DNA from: Rhytidiadelphus loreus
Taxonomy: Eukaryota > Streptophyta > Bryopsida > Hypnales > Hylocomiaceae
Assembly: GCA_947034895.1 (NCBI GenBank)
Contig: OX344764.1
Span: forward strand, 66,445,348 to 66,509,347
Direction of reading: 5' to 3'
Length of the DNA stretch: 64,000 nt
The notes under the pieces are model-generated. The model was given only the letters and a program-made list of their open reading frames with translations. It did no database searches and was not told where the DNA came from. Positions 36,210-48,800 of the stretch are shown here, piece by piece (within the stretch, counting starts at the first letter, position 1; each line of letters opens with the position of its first letter). The position numbers and the translations under genes are program-made.

Positions 36210-37529
36210 TAACATTGAACACTTTAGAATTCCTAATGAAACTATTCCATGAAAATCTCATTCAATATGAGTGTGATTAACACATAAGGTAGCAACACCC
36301 ATAACCATCAAATTAAGCAATTCAACATAGTTGGAGGCACTTTTTTCTAGAAAAAATATTTTTTTAGTATTAGCAACTGAAAATCATGAATTTTTTAAAA
36401 AAGAATTAGAATTTTTGGATAAGGCATCTAATTTCTGTGAATTTTCAAAGTAGAACTCACTAAAGCACCCTAAACCACACTCTACTAAAGTTGCCTTGAT
36501 TGTAGTTCCAAAATCTAAAAAAATTAGAGCCTACCAACCACAATTAAGAATTGACACGGTTTCAAAGTACATTTGGAGACACTTTAAGGGAACTCTACTA
36601 TCGAAGTATGGGTACACTAATGGTTATGGGCGTTGCTACCTTATGGCTTCAAAGCTTAGAGTTAAATGAACTATTAATTCTATCTTCATATTGTACAATT
36701 TTCAGTTTGTTGAACCCACTAAGGTAAATCTTCCTATTCATACAATGTGACAATTTTTCCACTTTTAGTTGATGTCTTACATTTACATTTAGTTTGTTTT
36801 TATATACACTACAAGTACCATGGCACAATTTTAGTGGACCGCCTTTCATCATAGATTTTCTTGAATATGTCCATTTTATCACCCATATGAAATTATTTGT
36901 CTACATCTATACTCATCATATTATAAAAAATTTGCATGACTTCTATTTGTCAAGGCTAACTTATTAATAAAAATTCCTATTATATGATGTTTTTACATAC
37001 CCTAATTTATATATATTAGAGTGTGTAGCATTTCATGAACCTTATAGTAGCTCTACAAATTATATAAAATTTGCCCAAATGAACCCTATCTTTTGACTCA
37101 CGTAGTTTTCTAAAAACCGTAAGTGTTCCCCCCGGGAATGGAACTTTTGAGCACTAATTTTAATTTTATATACCTCATCATTCTCATGTGCGTTGTTGTA
37201 CATCCTAGTGATCCTACCACAGTACCACCTCATATGCATATAAATATATAATGAACTCCCATTTCTACTCTCAAATGCAAAACATGATGATACATTATTG
37301 CTTAGATACATGATGACATGATGACACATTTTTGCTTAGAAGAGCATCAAGCATGTGTATTTCACGGTTGCTACAAATTTCATACATAAAGATACGGACA
37401 TATGGTGAAAATCTTGTAATATGCAATTTGGTCTTTCTTCCATCATGACAATTGTAATATTGTATGACTTCTGTGAATTTATGAATGTGTAGTAAACAAA
37501 GTAGCAAACAACTAATTATGTTTGAAATT

Positions 37530-38201
37530 GATTTTCTAGAGTTTGATATACACAAAAAGCTTAGAATCATTCCGTTTAGATCAATGAGTCAAAAATTATG
37601 AGATTTTTTGTTTGCGAGTAGTTTTGGATTTCCTACTCTAAAATAAACTTTGACATCTTTTATCTTATCCAATTTTCAATATTTTTGGACAAAAATAAAA
37701 TTATAGGATGTAGATACATTATTAAAACATTTCGACCATTGGGATTGGAAATTTTCAATTCCATATTTAAATTGTAAATAATTTAGTATTTTTAATCATT
37801 CTCTAGTACTACCTACTTACTATTTTTTTCCTATATGTTGTACTATTCCAAATGATCTGAAAATTTTCAAGCATATGGCCAACTTGTCTAGGAAAACAAA
37901 TCCAAAGAAGTACCACCATTTAGGTCATTTTTTCATAGAAATGTGAGCTTGTGAAGTGCAGCTGCCCTGCTTTTTGCAGGGTCAAAAAATGATTTTAGTT
38001 AATTTGAATGCTTATATCTTGCAATCCACCCGGTGGAAATGTCTGAAATTTTTACCACATGTTTTTAATACTATATAATACAACATCCTATGGTTAGATA
38101 TGTCAAAAGAAGTTTTTTTTCAAAATTTTGGTAGTTGTACTAGAAATGGCAGTTTTGGAGAGTTTTTGGTGAAAACATAGTGACGGTCCTTTAAGGGTTA
38201 A
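37530..38201. repeat. Truncated inverted copy of the 2.5 kb TTAA repeat
   Basis: The right border is GGTCCTTTAAGGG-TTAA at 38198-38201. Its reverse complement follows 2514-3220 closely, including GTCACTATG/GTTTTCACC and the CCACCGGGTGGA core. The far end is missing. Confidence 0.7.
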
Positions 38202-39170
38202 AAAAAGTCAACTTAGTGTTGACCACATCGGACGGGCGAGACCTCTATCGGACGGGCGAACCGGACGGACAGGCAAACCGGACGTCCGTCCGGTATGACA
38301 ACCCTGTTTAAAAATGCCCAAAAAATTTTACTTTTCAATAATTTAAAACTACACTTTGAAAAAGGCTTCTAAAGTCAATGTTTGTAGGACACTAAGAGTA
38401 TACTAAACTCTACCTACCATGCAAAATGGGTCTTAAAAAAGTTATTTTTAGCCTTAATCTGGAACATTTTGTCAAACAAGAAGATCATTTTGGGACAGAG
38501 GGAGTATAAGAATCTCTGCAATAGGAGAAATTTCAGAAACTTTGACCACATGGATTGCAAAATATTTGCATTTAAAGTAAAGAAAATGGGTGTTTGGGCA
38601 CTTTGTGTGACTAAATTGTAAGACTTTGAATCTTCTTAGCTTAAAATTCTTGCACTACCAATACTAAATTTAAATTATCTTATGTTGAAAAATTGAGTTG
38701 GAAGTGTAGAAAAAATATTTCAAATAAAAGAAACTTGATTTTCATTCTTTAAAAAATTGATGAGTAGAAGTAGGAATAAGATTGAATTCAAAAATAAATC
38801 TTCAATAGCTCTATGATGTAAATTGAATTAAAAAATAAATCCAATATGTTATTTTTTCAAGAAGATGTTGTAATTGCCCCCAAATCAAGATGCTACGTAA
38901 CTTTTACACTACTTAATAATCCTAGAAATAGAATGAATCAAATCCTTGATCAAACCTTTCCAAGTACAAAAATATATAATCTATAAGAAATAATTTAAAA
39001 AAAAAATCATTTCAAGTTTTTGTGTATTTTTAATACAACGTGATTCAAACGAAATGGCATTTATTGAAAGCTAACATGTTTATCTTATGATTATGTTTCA
39101 AAAATTACAACAAAAATTGGAACTAATTGATTTTATCCCAGGTATGAACATTGGGACTTTTAGGGATTAA

Positions 39171-41300
39171 AGATGAATGTAAACAAAACATTAATGATTA
39201 TTTACTAATGGAGTTGGAGTGTCATATGAAAATTTAAATAATTCAAAAACAAATAATTCAAGTTGGCTCATATTTCAAATGAGAATAATTTACTCATCAA
39301 TACATTGCCAATAATCAATACCAATGTTATCAATCAATAGAGTTCATTTTTTACTTGTTTGTTAATCTCATCGACTAACATGAGATTATGTATTCTACTT
39401 TTTTATTTTCATTTCAAGACTTTTTGAATTCCATTGAATGATTTTTATAGAATCTTATTGGTTTGAAGTTATATCAAAGAAAAATCTTAAATGAGTTTAA
39501 AGATAGTGCAAATTAGGGCAAATATAATTCATATGCTTAGTTGATTTAAATTAACTTTAGTATCCTTTCAACCATTGAGATCATTCTTCAATAATCAAAA
39601 CATCTAATATTAATATTATAACTTTGGATTCTTACAAGATACAACAAAGTTTTTTGTGCCACATAATCCCAAAGGACAAAAGAGCCTACTTTGGTTTTTT
39701 CAAGAATTTGTGCAAGCTCTTTTTGACTTCATTATTTGGAAATTTTGCATGAATTTCTTAAAAATGGATGCTAATCATCCTAATCTATATGTGAAACTTT
39801 GTTCCATATCATTTTGATAAATATTGCAAAAGTTAGAAGATTTTTTTAATTTCAATGTCAAACCGGGTAGCAAGAAATATATTCTAAAAAATATCAATTA
39901 ATCTTTTTGGATTGTATACATTCATACTTACTCAAAAACATTTGAACCACTGAATTTTGACTTTTGAATAATGAGATGAAAGTTATAAACAATTTTATGT
40001 TGTAGAAAATGAAGGTGGTCTAAAAAACATCTAAAATGGACATACATGTTATTTTCTAAAAATGTTGAAAGACAAAACTTCACCTTTTGCAAGGAATAGA
40101 AAAGCCTATAGTCTTGAAGTTTAGGTTGCACATTGATCTTGCAATTAGTGAGAATGCTCACTCTAAAATTTTGGGGTGATAGACTTGAACAAGTTTATCA
40201 AAGGATCCTATGATTGGATTTGTTAAAAAATAAATATATATGAAGATTTTAGCCTTGCTCTGGGTATGACTATTTTGAAGCAATTTTGGACTTGAAAACA
40301 CTATAGGACTTTAGGAGATAACCAAAATATTAATGTGAACTAGGATTATAAATAACATTGGCATTTAAATTTTTTATAAATAATAAAAGAAAAAAGAGAA
40401 TTTAGAAATGAAGGATTTTAAAAAATAAATATTTTTCCACAAAAACATGAACAAAATTTGTTCTATGTGAAATCTTCCAGAAATAAGGATTTTCAAGATG
40501 ATATTTTAAGTATTTTTAGGAAATTGTAAAAATAATTTTTCCATATCATGAACTATATAAAATATAAAATTAGGAAGCCTATTTTGTGGATGTCTACATG
40601 AATAACTAATTGTTTCAAAATTAACTTTATGAAAAAGGTATAAGTCTAGTATGGAACATCTGTCCTTAAATTTGGAATAAATGAGAAATTCTCAAAAATA
40701 TAAACTACCAAAAATAAGAACTTGGTAAGGTTTTATTTAACTTCTAAGTATTGTCAACACCAAAATTTAATGCCTCTAACATTTAGGGGTTAAGAAATTC
40801 AAATTGGAATACTTTACAACACATTAATATATCTTACATTTCAATGTTCTTTCAAACCCTAAACTGTAACAAGAGTTTTTAAATCACTTTCAAGTTGCTC
40901 AGATGGATTGTAAGTTTCAAGCTCAAAATCTAAGACATCAAATTCTATTCAAATCGGTCTCTTCCAACAGTTCATGTTCATGATAAGCGACCTAAAAAAA
41001 CTGTAGCCATGGCAATCTCATCAGACTCTTTTCTCATGTACCTTGCACTGATTTTTGTATCAAGAAAGATCTAATGGTTTGTGTTTCTATTCGAAGCACA
41101 TACATACCTTTGTCACACATTCAATGCAGAATTTTGAAACTCAATTGACTCTCAAAATGAAGACTGTGGGTCACTCTTTAACAAAGTTGAAACCAACAAA
41201 GACTACATGAGTGAAAATGGTGCATTTCAAAGTGCCAAATTTGTGACATTCAAAGATAAAAGACTCCATGATCTAAGAAAGGCACAGAACTGGGTTCCAG
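39171..41300. other. AT-rich intergenic DNA with TTAA-family remnants
   Basis: Right-type ends are seen at about 40310 (GGACTTTAGGAG-ATAA) and at 40790-40793 (ATTTAGGGG-TTAA), without clear left partners. No gene seen. Confidence 0.4.
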
Positions 41301-43503
41301 AAGCACATCTGAAAAAGAGCCAATCTCCAGAAACTGTGCCAAAATAATGACGAATGACCATTATCGATCTGATGTTCATATGTATTCATATCTATAAATA
41401 GGGTGTATTGTACAAAAAAATTATTCCAGACCTACAAACTTAACTGTCTCCAATCATAATAAAATGTAAAGGGGAAAACAAACAATGAATGAGTGAGTTT
41501 TCAATGAACATTGAAAATTGTTACTCAACTGAAGGAGGTGGGTGACAATTTCCAGGAGTACACGAGTCATTGAAGAATGCAAATGCTTCACATGACAAGT
41601 TTTGTTTCGACAACGAGAACCTCCAAAGATGGCAGTGACTACTTGGAAACCCACTAAAACCACCAATTTGAGAAGCACCTTTGCGAAAAAAATTCCCCAC
41701 CAAAAAAAATTTGCAAAATCTCATGGAGTACACGTTTGAAAAAGCAGAAATGCTCTCAATATGATAGTGGCAAATAGTTCACGGATGTGTGAGAACGCCA
41801 GTGCTGTGCTACGACCAACAAGGTGAACTTTGCAAATGATTACAATAGTTTCCCGGGTGTCAATAAACTCCCTCTACAAATAGTTATGGACACCACGCAA
41901 CACCAGCAATGTGCACATTCGAATTTCACACACCCTTGAAGAATGCACACATTGAAATAGAATTAGGGTGAACTCATGAAAGATCAGAATTTCACATCGT
42001 TCATTCGCAAAGAAACATAATCTCAATGCAGACAAGTTTTGTCATTGTGGCAACCGCTGATGTGTGAGAAAGAAGAGTCTGAGAGTCGGCAAGAGTTTTG
42101 ACTATGGCCCTTAACTATGCATATCAGTATCAATATCAAGAACGCACACAGTAGCAGATAACTGAACCAGTAGAGTTACAGTTTGTTTCCAATTTCAGCA
42201 TCTACAGCCTTCATCGTGAAATACATCACATTGAGCAGTCACAAATGTGCATACTCGGATGTTCCATTGCGAAATCTCAGCAGTTAAATCAAGCTTGGAT
42301 TAGGGCGATGCATTGCTTCAGGCCAGCAGTTAAATCAAACTTGGATTAGGGCATGAAATTACTGCAATCCGACAGTTATTTTCAAGCATAAGGGCTTGGC
42401 ATTGCTGCGACAACACAGTTACTTCAAAGCTTTGGTTAGGGCTGGCTGTGACGCAACAGTTATTTCTAAGCTTCGATCAGAGCTTCGCACTTCTGAAATG
42501 ATAAGATAAATTCATTCAAGCTCCAGCAGAAGATTGAATTACTACAGACAAGTGTTCCGATTTCAGGTTAATTGGGTAGGGGCCGCGCGAACGCGAGCCC
42601 CCTCTTTCACAAATTATGACGCGTATGCCTCCCGTAGGAAGATACTAGAGCTCCCATGTCCAAAGTGCAATGGAGACAGTTGCCCTAGGCCATCCACCGT
42701 GTTGATCATGGATAGACCCCGCCCAGGTAAGTGAGGATAGCCTCGTCCTCTGGAGAATTTATACTCACTGGGATCTTCCATGACGACAACCCATCTGGGA
42801 TATATATTTAGTGACTTCGTGACCCCTGCTCGTGTATACACACTGAGGGGTTCGCACTAACTGAGGCCCTGAGTGTTCCACGCAGGGAATGTAACACTGG
42901 TGTACATTTCACAGGTGTGTGTGCGCTCCGCAGCTACGCCTTCTGTGAAACCTCGATTGGACCATGGATTTGCAAGCTCCAGGCGAAGGCTTCAGGAAAG
43001 TAAATGGCGGATGTGGTGGCAACAGAGTGAGAGCATAACAGCATCGCCTGAGTTCCTGTTCATGGAATCAAAAGTCTTGGTTAAATTCAAGGTTTGCAAG
43101 ATTTTGCTGTCTCAATTCCAGCGCACGACCTTTGCAAACATTTTCGTTCTTTCCACATCAGGTGCCAGTCTACATTCAATGGCATGGAACACTGCATTGA
43201 TGTGTGAACAACTCATAATTTTAAGGTTCTCCGATCCTTCACGCACCTGCTCAACTACCAGGTGCATGTGCTTGTCCTGAATCAACCGTAGCAGTGGAGC
43301 ATTGGAACATCACATGGTCACGAAGCTCTAGACATCATGGGGAAGATTCCTGTGGGAAACTCTGCAATTCCTGCATTCCAGCGAAGTAAGTTACACACGG
43401 AGACCTGAATTCCCACTAAATTTCTCGTGGGTACGTACTCAGAGCGATTATGAAGGTAAAACTGGTGGAATTGCTTCATCCCACCATGAGAGATACTAGG
43501 CAG
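41301..43503. other. Possibly transcribed region of unknown role
   Basis: Composition rises again. A consensus donor, CCCAG-GTAAGTGAGG, lies at about 42727, and an acceptor-like TTTCACAG ends near 42915. The frame ending at that donor includes ELPCPKCNGDSC, and a second frame runs 42873-43280, but neither resembles a known family. It could be upstream exons of the kinase fragment that follows, or a noncoding transcript. Confidence 0.25.
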
Positions 43504-43673
43504 ATCAATCAGTTATATCGTTTTATGATCGTTTGGTTTCATTCGGCAGTGATTTCTGGGATGTTGATCCACAGAAGAAGCCTGAATTTTCTGGCATATG
43601 CAGCACACTTGCTGAGATCCGAGATGCATGTGAGCAAACGTGGACAGAAACAGACAGTTGTGAAGCTTTGTGA
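43504..43673 (+). pseudogene. Kinase C-terminal fragment
   Basis: After an acceptor-like ACTAGGCAG, the frame reads SFGSDFWDVDPQKKPEFSGI and continues CSTLAEIRDACEQTW to a TGA at 43671-43673. The W-x-x-DP-x-KKPEFS pattern is subdomain XI of a protein kinase (usual form CW-DP-RPxF). No upstream kinase subdomains were found nearby on this strand, so it is a fragment or a lone last exon. The stretch to about 43860 is matched in inverted orientation at 60830-61170. Confidence 0.5.
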
Positions 43674-44551
43674 CAGGTCACCCGTTTTGAAGGAAATTGA
43701 GCGACAATATTGGAATTCTTGCCTAGTTACCATCTGTCAATATTCGTGTGATGTGACGGAGAGAACGTGCCTCTTTGGGCAAGGAGACAAATCGGTGTAC
43801 GAAAAAAAATTTACGGTTTTGTCAATGAGTTTGAAGGTGGAGTTTCTTGTCCGGGCTAGGTAGCAATGGTCATATTCACAATATTGGTGCGTTTGGAAAA
43901 GTGCTCTCCACTAGAAATTTTAGCGTTTTTTGACACTCAATTGAATCTCAGATTTACACGAGTCGTAGAGTTTAGTGCTGTGTGGTTTCAGTTGGGAAAT
44001 ACAGGATTCATATGGGACTTGAAAATCTTAATCTTGAGCACTTGAAAATCCCATTCTTCAGCACTTGAACATCACTTTCTGGCACACTGAATTATCCAAA
44101 TTAACGAATAACCATCACGTTGAGAGCCAGAAGCTGCTGACAGAACATCAGGTGGTTGATAATAAATTGTATTTCCTTTCATAAAGATCAGTTTCCTATA
44201 ATTAATTCTGCAGCAAGAAAAATTTCAAAAAAACTTGTTCCATCAGGATCCCACCTTTCTCTTCTGGATTCCTGACCCGCAAGAATCTGGATTACACAAA
44301 GCCCAATGGCTTCAAATACATTCCCCAAAGACATATCATGGACAAAAGAAATTCCTGGGAAGGTTGTAAGCCTGAAATAGTTGAAAACAAATTAGGTTGC
44401 TAATCATTTTGACTCAGTCGTGCTTGCTAGAAACCCAAGTTCCGTGACTGAGCATCACCACCGACTCTCGCTAATGTTGCTAAAGGAATAGTCAAGATTA
44501 ACGTGGGTATCCCTTTAATTGTACGATGACGATGAGAGCGCATAATATAAA

Positions 44552-44730
44552 ACGGATATTTCGTTAAAATGGCAATATTCCACAAATTTGGCACTTTTAG
44601 GTTTAGACCATGTGGTCTGAAATCTATACTAGTCCTAGACTTTAGACCATGTGGTCTGAAATCTATACCAGTTTTAGAAAATGAATGGAAAAATGGCAGA
44701 AGAATACCGCCATTTTAACGAAATATCCGT
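44552..44730. mobile_element. 179-bp MITE, copy 1
   Basis: The ends are inverted repeats, ACGGATATTTCGTTAAAATG against CATTTTAACGAAATATCCGT. The interior twice contains TTTAGACCATGTGGTCTGAA. A second copy of the same length lies at 52082-52260. No target duplication could be identified. Confidence 0.8.
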
Positions 44731-44939
44731 ATTAAGCAAATCTTTGCCTTAACCTTCAGCTTCTTGAGAAGGAAGACACTTCAGCAATGGAGGTCAAGGA
44801 AAATTAGTGGGCGTCAAGACAAGGCGTTGGATTTGTTTTTTCAGAATTCTAGCTACTTTCGAGGAGAACCAATATTGATTGAAAACCAGGTTTTCACAAA
44901 AAATCACGTCATAGACATCTTAATTTTTTCGTTTCTCAT

Positions 44940-45535
44940 TGATCGGCAGAAAGACCAATCAATCGAGAGATGCTCAAGCTTTACAAGAAAATAAACCCAT
45001 TCAAACTCAGAGACAACCTTTTGAACCTTTTGATTGAAAATGCGCATCCGAGCGAGTCCACTTGGTACCTTTGGTTATTTCCTTGGTTGATGAGCTGCCT
45101 CCACATCACAAGCGTTCCAATATGGTTGCAATTTCCAAGCATGTGTCGTCTTGGCAGTCTTTGTAAGTGGTCCTTTGCAGACCGTCGAGCCTCCCATTCC
45201 GCCCCTGTTGCAGTCGACGCTTGCTTCAGGACTTGGTCAGCTCGGATCTCAGGCTCTTTGCAAGACTGTTTCACATATATCCGAAAACTCAGGCCTGTTC
45301 ACTAGATCAACAGCCCAAGGCTTCCGAGTTGCCCCCAGCATTGTCTTCATCAATTGGGTGATCAGTTTCGGGAAGCTTGGTCTGACATCTGAGGCTTTCT
45401 CAACCATAGAAGTGGAAGCATTCTGTCATGACAGGGTAACAAATTTCAAAAACAAAACCATAGAAATATGCAGCGTTTTCAAACCACAACTACAAGGGGG
45501 GATCCGCGTTGACCTCATCCCCTGCCTGGATTTTA
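44940..45535 (-). pseudogene. Kinase 3'-end fragment, inverted partner of 61.2-61.86 kb
   Basis: On the minus strand a frame at about 45420-45270 reads KLITQLMKTMLGATRKPWAV then NRPEFSDICETVLQRA before a stop; RPEFSDIC is the kinase subdomain XI pattern. The whole block matches 61205-61860 in inverted orientation, for example around GTCATGACAG, GAAAACTCAGGCCTG and the GGTCTTTCTGCCGATGA complement. Frames do not stay open in either copy, so both look dead or untranslated. Confidence 0.5.
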
Positions 45536-45815
45536 GGTACAAAGAACCAAAAGCAGACAGGAAGCACGATGATGTAGGAATGATCCGTTAATAACTTGCT
45601 TTTAATTGCACTTTTCGGACATATGTGAAAATTATGTAAAAGTGCACATCTTTTAGTCACAAAATAGAGGTCAAGATTATACTTAGCAACGATCGATACT
45701 AATAATTTTCATATCCTATTTGAGAAATTGATGATAATGCAGGTTCTAGTACTTCTACGGGGAGAATTGAACCAAGAGGCTTGTACTTGAGGAATTGAAT
45801 GGAGTAAATAGTGGT

Positions 45816-48800
45816 TCAATGTTTGTGGACACCATCATCAAGATTTTGCTCAGTTTTCATGGCTTGCTGAATCCTTTGCAGTTCGTTACAAATGTATGAG
45901 AAGGTGGGTCTCTTCTCGGGTTGCTTATCCCAACATTGCTCAATGAGCCTTCTCAAGTCTGCTGACATCAGTTCAGCAGATGGCAGCGTTGGTCGGAGAC
46001 CGTCAGTTATTGCCAATCTCGATGATTTTCTGGTCAAAAATTCCAGGTCTTGGAATGGAACTTGTCCTGTCAAAATCTCGTAGCATGTCATTGCGAAACT
46101 GTAGACATCTGCTGCCTTGAGATCGTACGACTCGTCATCTCCCATATCATCGACTTTGTCTTTCCATGGAAACATTTCTGGTGCCATCCAGCGTTCATCT
46201 CCTATATCATTGACTTTGTATTTCCATGAAAACATTTTTGGTGCCATCCAGCGGACAGGTCCTACACCTCGACTGGGTTTCTTCCTGGAATCTATGTGCT
46301 CCGACGAACCAAAGTCTGAGATCTTAACATCGATGGATCCAGCATGCTTGGGAACCAAGATATTGGACGGCTTCAAGTCTCGATGTGCTACTCCCTTTGA
46401 GTGCAGAAACGCTACACCCAATGCAATTCTCCTCATGATATACACTGCTTCACCGAGGTCGAAAGGCATAACGTGCTCTGTCTCTCGCCGTGTGACCTCA
46501 TTCCGCTCGTGAAAGTCTAGGAGCTCCTGCAAGTTCCCTGGCCCAACTGTTGTTATCTGCTTGTCCAAACCGAGGACAGGTTCTCGTGCTTCACTCTTTT
46601 CCCGCTTGCGAAAATCAATAAGCCGTCGCAAATCACCACCCATGAGTTCCATCACAACTGAGTATTCACGTTCAGAATGAATTGATATGCCCATGAACTG
46701 CACAATGCAAGGATGGCGAATCCTAATGTAGAAATTCAGCTCGTTTTGTATTAGATTGAGATTTTGTCTTGACTTCCTGGATATCTTCACGGCAACGTTG
46801 CTCCACAACCATGTTCCCTCGTACACACTGGCATTGGCACTTATCCCAATTAGCCTCACGAACTTCATATCGGCGGGGTTGACCTCCACACAATCCGGCC
46901 GTGGAACAGCATTGGCGTATTTCTCATATAAACCATCGCCTAGGAATTGGTTCATGGTTAAATCGAATGATGTCCCTGGTAGAGAATGATGCTTGTTCAT
47001 ATAGATTCGCTTGAAAGGTCTCAAGGCAATGGCATTCTCCGGTCTCGTGCTTGTGACAGACGGTGAGGAGCTGATGGAATCTATCAGCATGTGGCAGATC
47101 TTATCTAACGTTGGCCGAGCATTAGGATCTCGTTCCCAACAAGATTCTATAAGCAATCTCAAATCACCATCCAACTCGCTAGGCAAATCCTGCCTAAGGA
47201 CCCCTGTTGCTATTTGCTCCAGTAATGCATCACCTCTTAAACCATGGAAGGGATATTTTCCGGTCACCACTTCATAGCATACCATTCCGAAGTTGTAGAC
47301 GTCAGCTTTCTTCAATAATGCATGTGTAGGCTCCACTTCCCCGTAAGAATAAATCTCTGGTGCACTCCATCGCGGCCGCCTGTGCCTTCTTCTTTCTTTG
47401 AATGACACAGGGTCCCAAGTTCCGAGTTTCTCGGAGAGTCGGAAGTCAGTTAATTTGACATCAATGTGGTCGCCCATTTGCTTGACCAGAATCTTGGAGC
47501 ACCTCAAGTCTCCATGCGAGAACCGTTGTTCGTGCAAGTAATACAGGCCTTTCGCTATTTGAGTGATGATATCTAGTTCTTGAGAGAGTGAAAAGGGTCG
47601 AAATCTTTGACGTATCAACGTACTCATCAAGCTTCGTAGATCAGTATCCATCAATTCCACCAAGGTCAAGGACTTTTCTTCATCTTGCCCGAAACCCACG
47701 AGCTGGACGATGTTGGGATGTTGGAGTTTAGTGAGGACCTCTACATCCATGAAATATTCACTTCTGTCCACCGTCTTAAACACCTTGACAGCATAATCAC
47801 AGCCGAGCCACCTGCCAAAATGCAAAAGCGCCGATCCGTCCATGGGATCGTGCTGGCTCATTTTCATGTTTGGGCGTGTCGGATTCGAATATCTTACTGT
47901 AGAAAGATCAATGTTTAAGTAACTTGGCAAATCATGACCTGTGCCCCCAATCTTCTCAGAAACTACCAACTTCTCTTCTTCCAAATTTTTCAGCAAGGCA
48001 CTTCTCTGTCCCTCTGAGGTAGATTCTAATTTTTCCATAAGCAACAGTTGAACAGCACTATCCACGTCCTTATGGAAGTCATCGAATGCATTTTGGTTCT
48101 CTCTCCGGATCAGCACACTGGAGATGCTTTCTCTCGAAGGAAGAGGCTCCTCCGGCACCAATATCGGCTCCAAGGGATTCAAATCTGCATTGAACTCTTC
48201 TCACCTTAGGTGCATGTAAGAGTTTAAATTCTTAATGGTTTGGTCAACCTTTAAAAGTCTAGTAACGTCGTTGAAAACACTGAGGAGCTTATGGGGATCT
48301 AACCTTTCTAGAACAATGGAAAGGGAATCCAATTGATGGTATATCAAGTGTAAGTTGCAGTGAAAGAGTATGTTACTGACATAGATAGGATGATTCAATT
48401 GCAGCCAGACTAAGCAATTAAAAACTTGGATACAAGTAATTTGAACTTGGTTACCTTGCAAACAAAGAAACATGGCTAATCCAACTAAACTAGGACATGG
48501 AAATACGATTAAATGCATGCAAGTTCCATAACCAGAATACAAAACTGCATGAAATAAATGGATTCAATATTGTGGTGAGAATTTTACCTCCTTCCTGCAA
48601 ATTCCGGTGTTCCTCCTGCAATTTCTTAAGAATATAAGAGAAGGTAGGCCTGCTTGCGGGATTAGCATCCCAGCATAACGATATTAGAGATCTTAACGTT
48701 TCCGGACATTCAGAAGGCAGTTTGGGCCTTAAACCACAATTTGATATTTCCCTCCGTAGTTCAATCGGGCTCAATTTTGCATTCCACATTTGCCCACCTA

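Larger units (their letters stand above)
31952..38314. mobile_element. hAT-like non-autonomous transposon (6,347 bp)
   Basis: The element runs from 31960 to 38306. Its ends are a perfect 21-bp inverted repeat, starting CAGGGTTGTCATACCGGACG. It is flanked by a perfect 8-bp duplication, TTTAAAAA, at 31952-31959 and 38307-38314. An 8-bp duplication with CAGGG ends is characteristic of the hAT superfamily. CGGACGG-type motifs cluster next to both ends, as expected for subterminal transposase-binding motifs. No frame resembles a hAT transposase (no BED finger or dimerisation motif seen), so it must rely on a source elsewhere. It contains tandem repeats, three long direct repeats and TTAA-family insertions. 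Confidence 0.88.
31581..38506. mobile_element. Stowaway-like element split by a hAT-like insertion
   Basis: The left end CTCCCTCCGTCCCATAATGA (31583 on) and the right end, reverse-complemented CTCCCTCTGTCCCAAAATGA (ending 38504), match over about 30 bases with two differences. TA flanks both ends (31581-31582, 38505-38506). CTCCCTCCGT ends with a TA duplication are typical of plant Stowaway elements (Tc1/mariner). Without the inner insertion it would be about 567 bp. Confidence 0.8.
31438..39170. mobile_element. Probable outer TTAA-bounded repeat hosting a nested stack
   Basis: The left border is TTAA-CCC at 31438-31444 and the right border is CTTTTAGGGA-TTAA at 39155-39170. The DNA just inside each border reads like the interior of other TTAA repeats (for example GACCACATGGATTGCAAAAT near 38552). 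The left terminus is poorly conserved, so this layer is the least certain of the nest. Confidence 0.35.
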
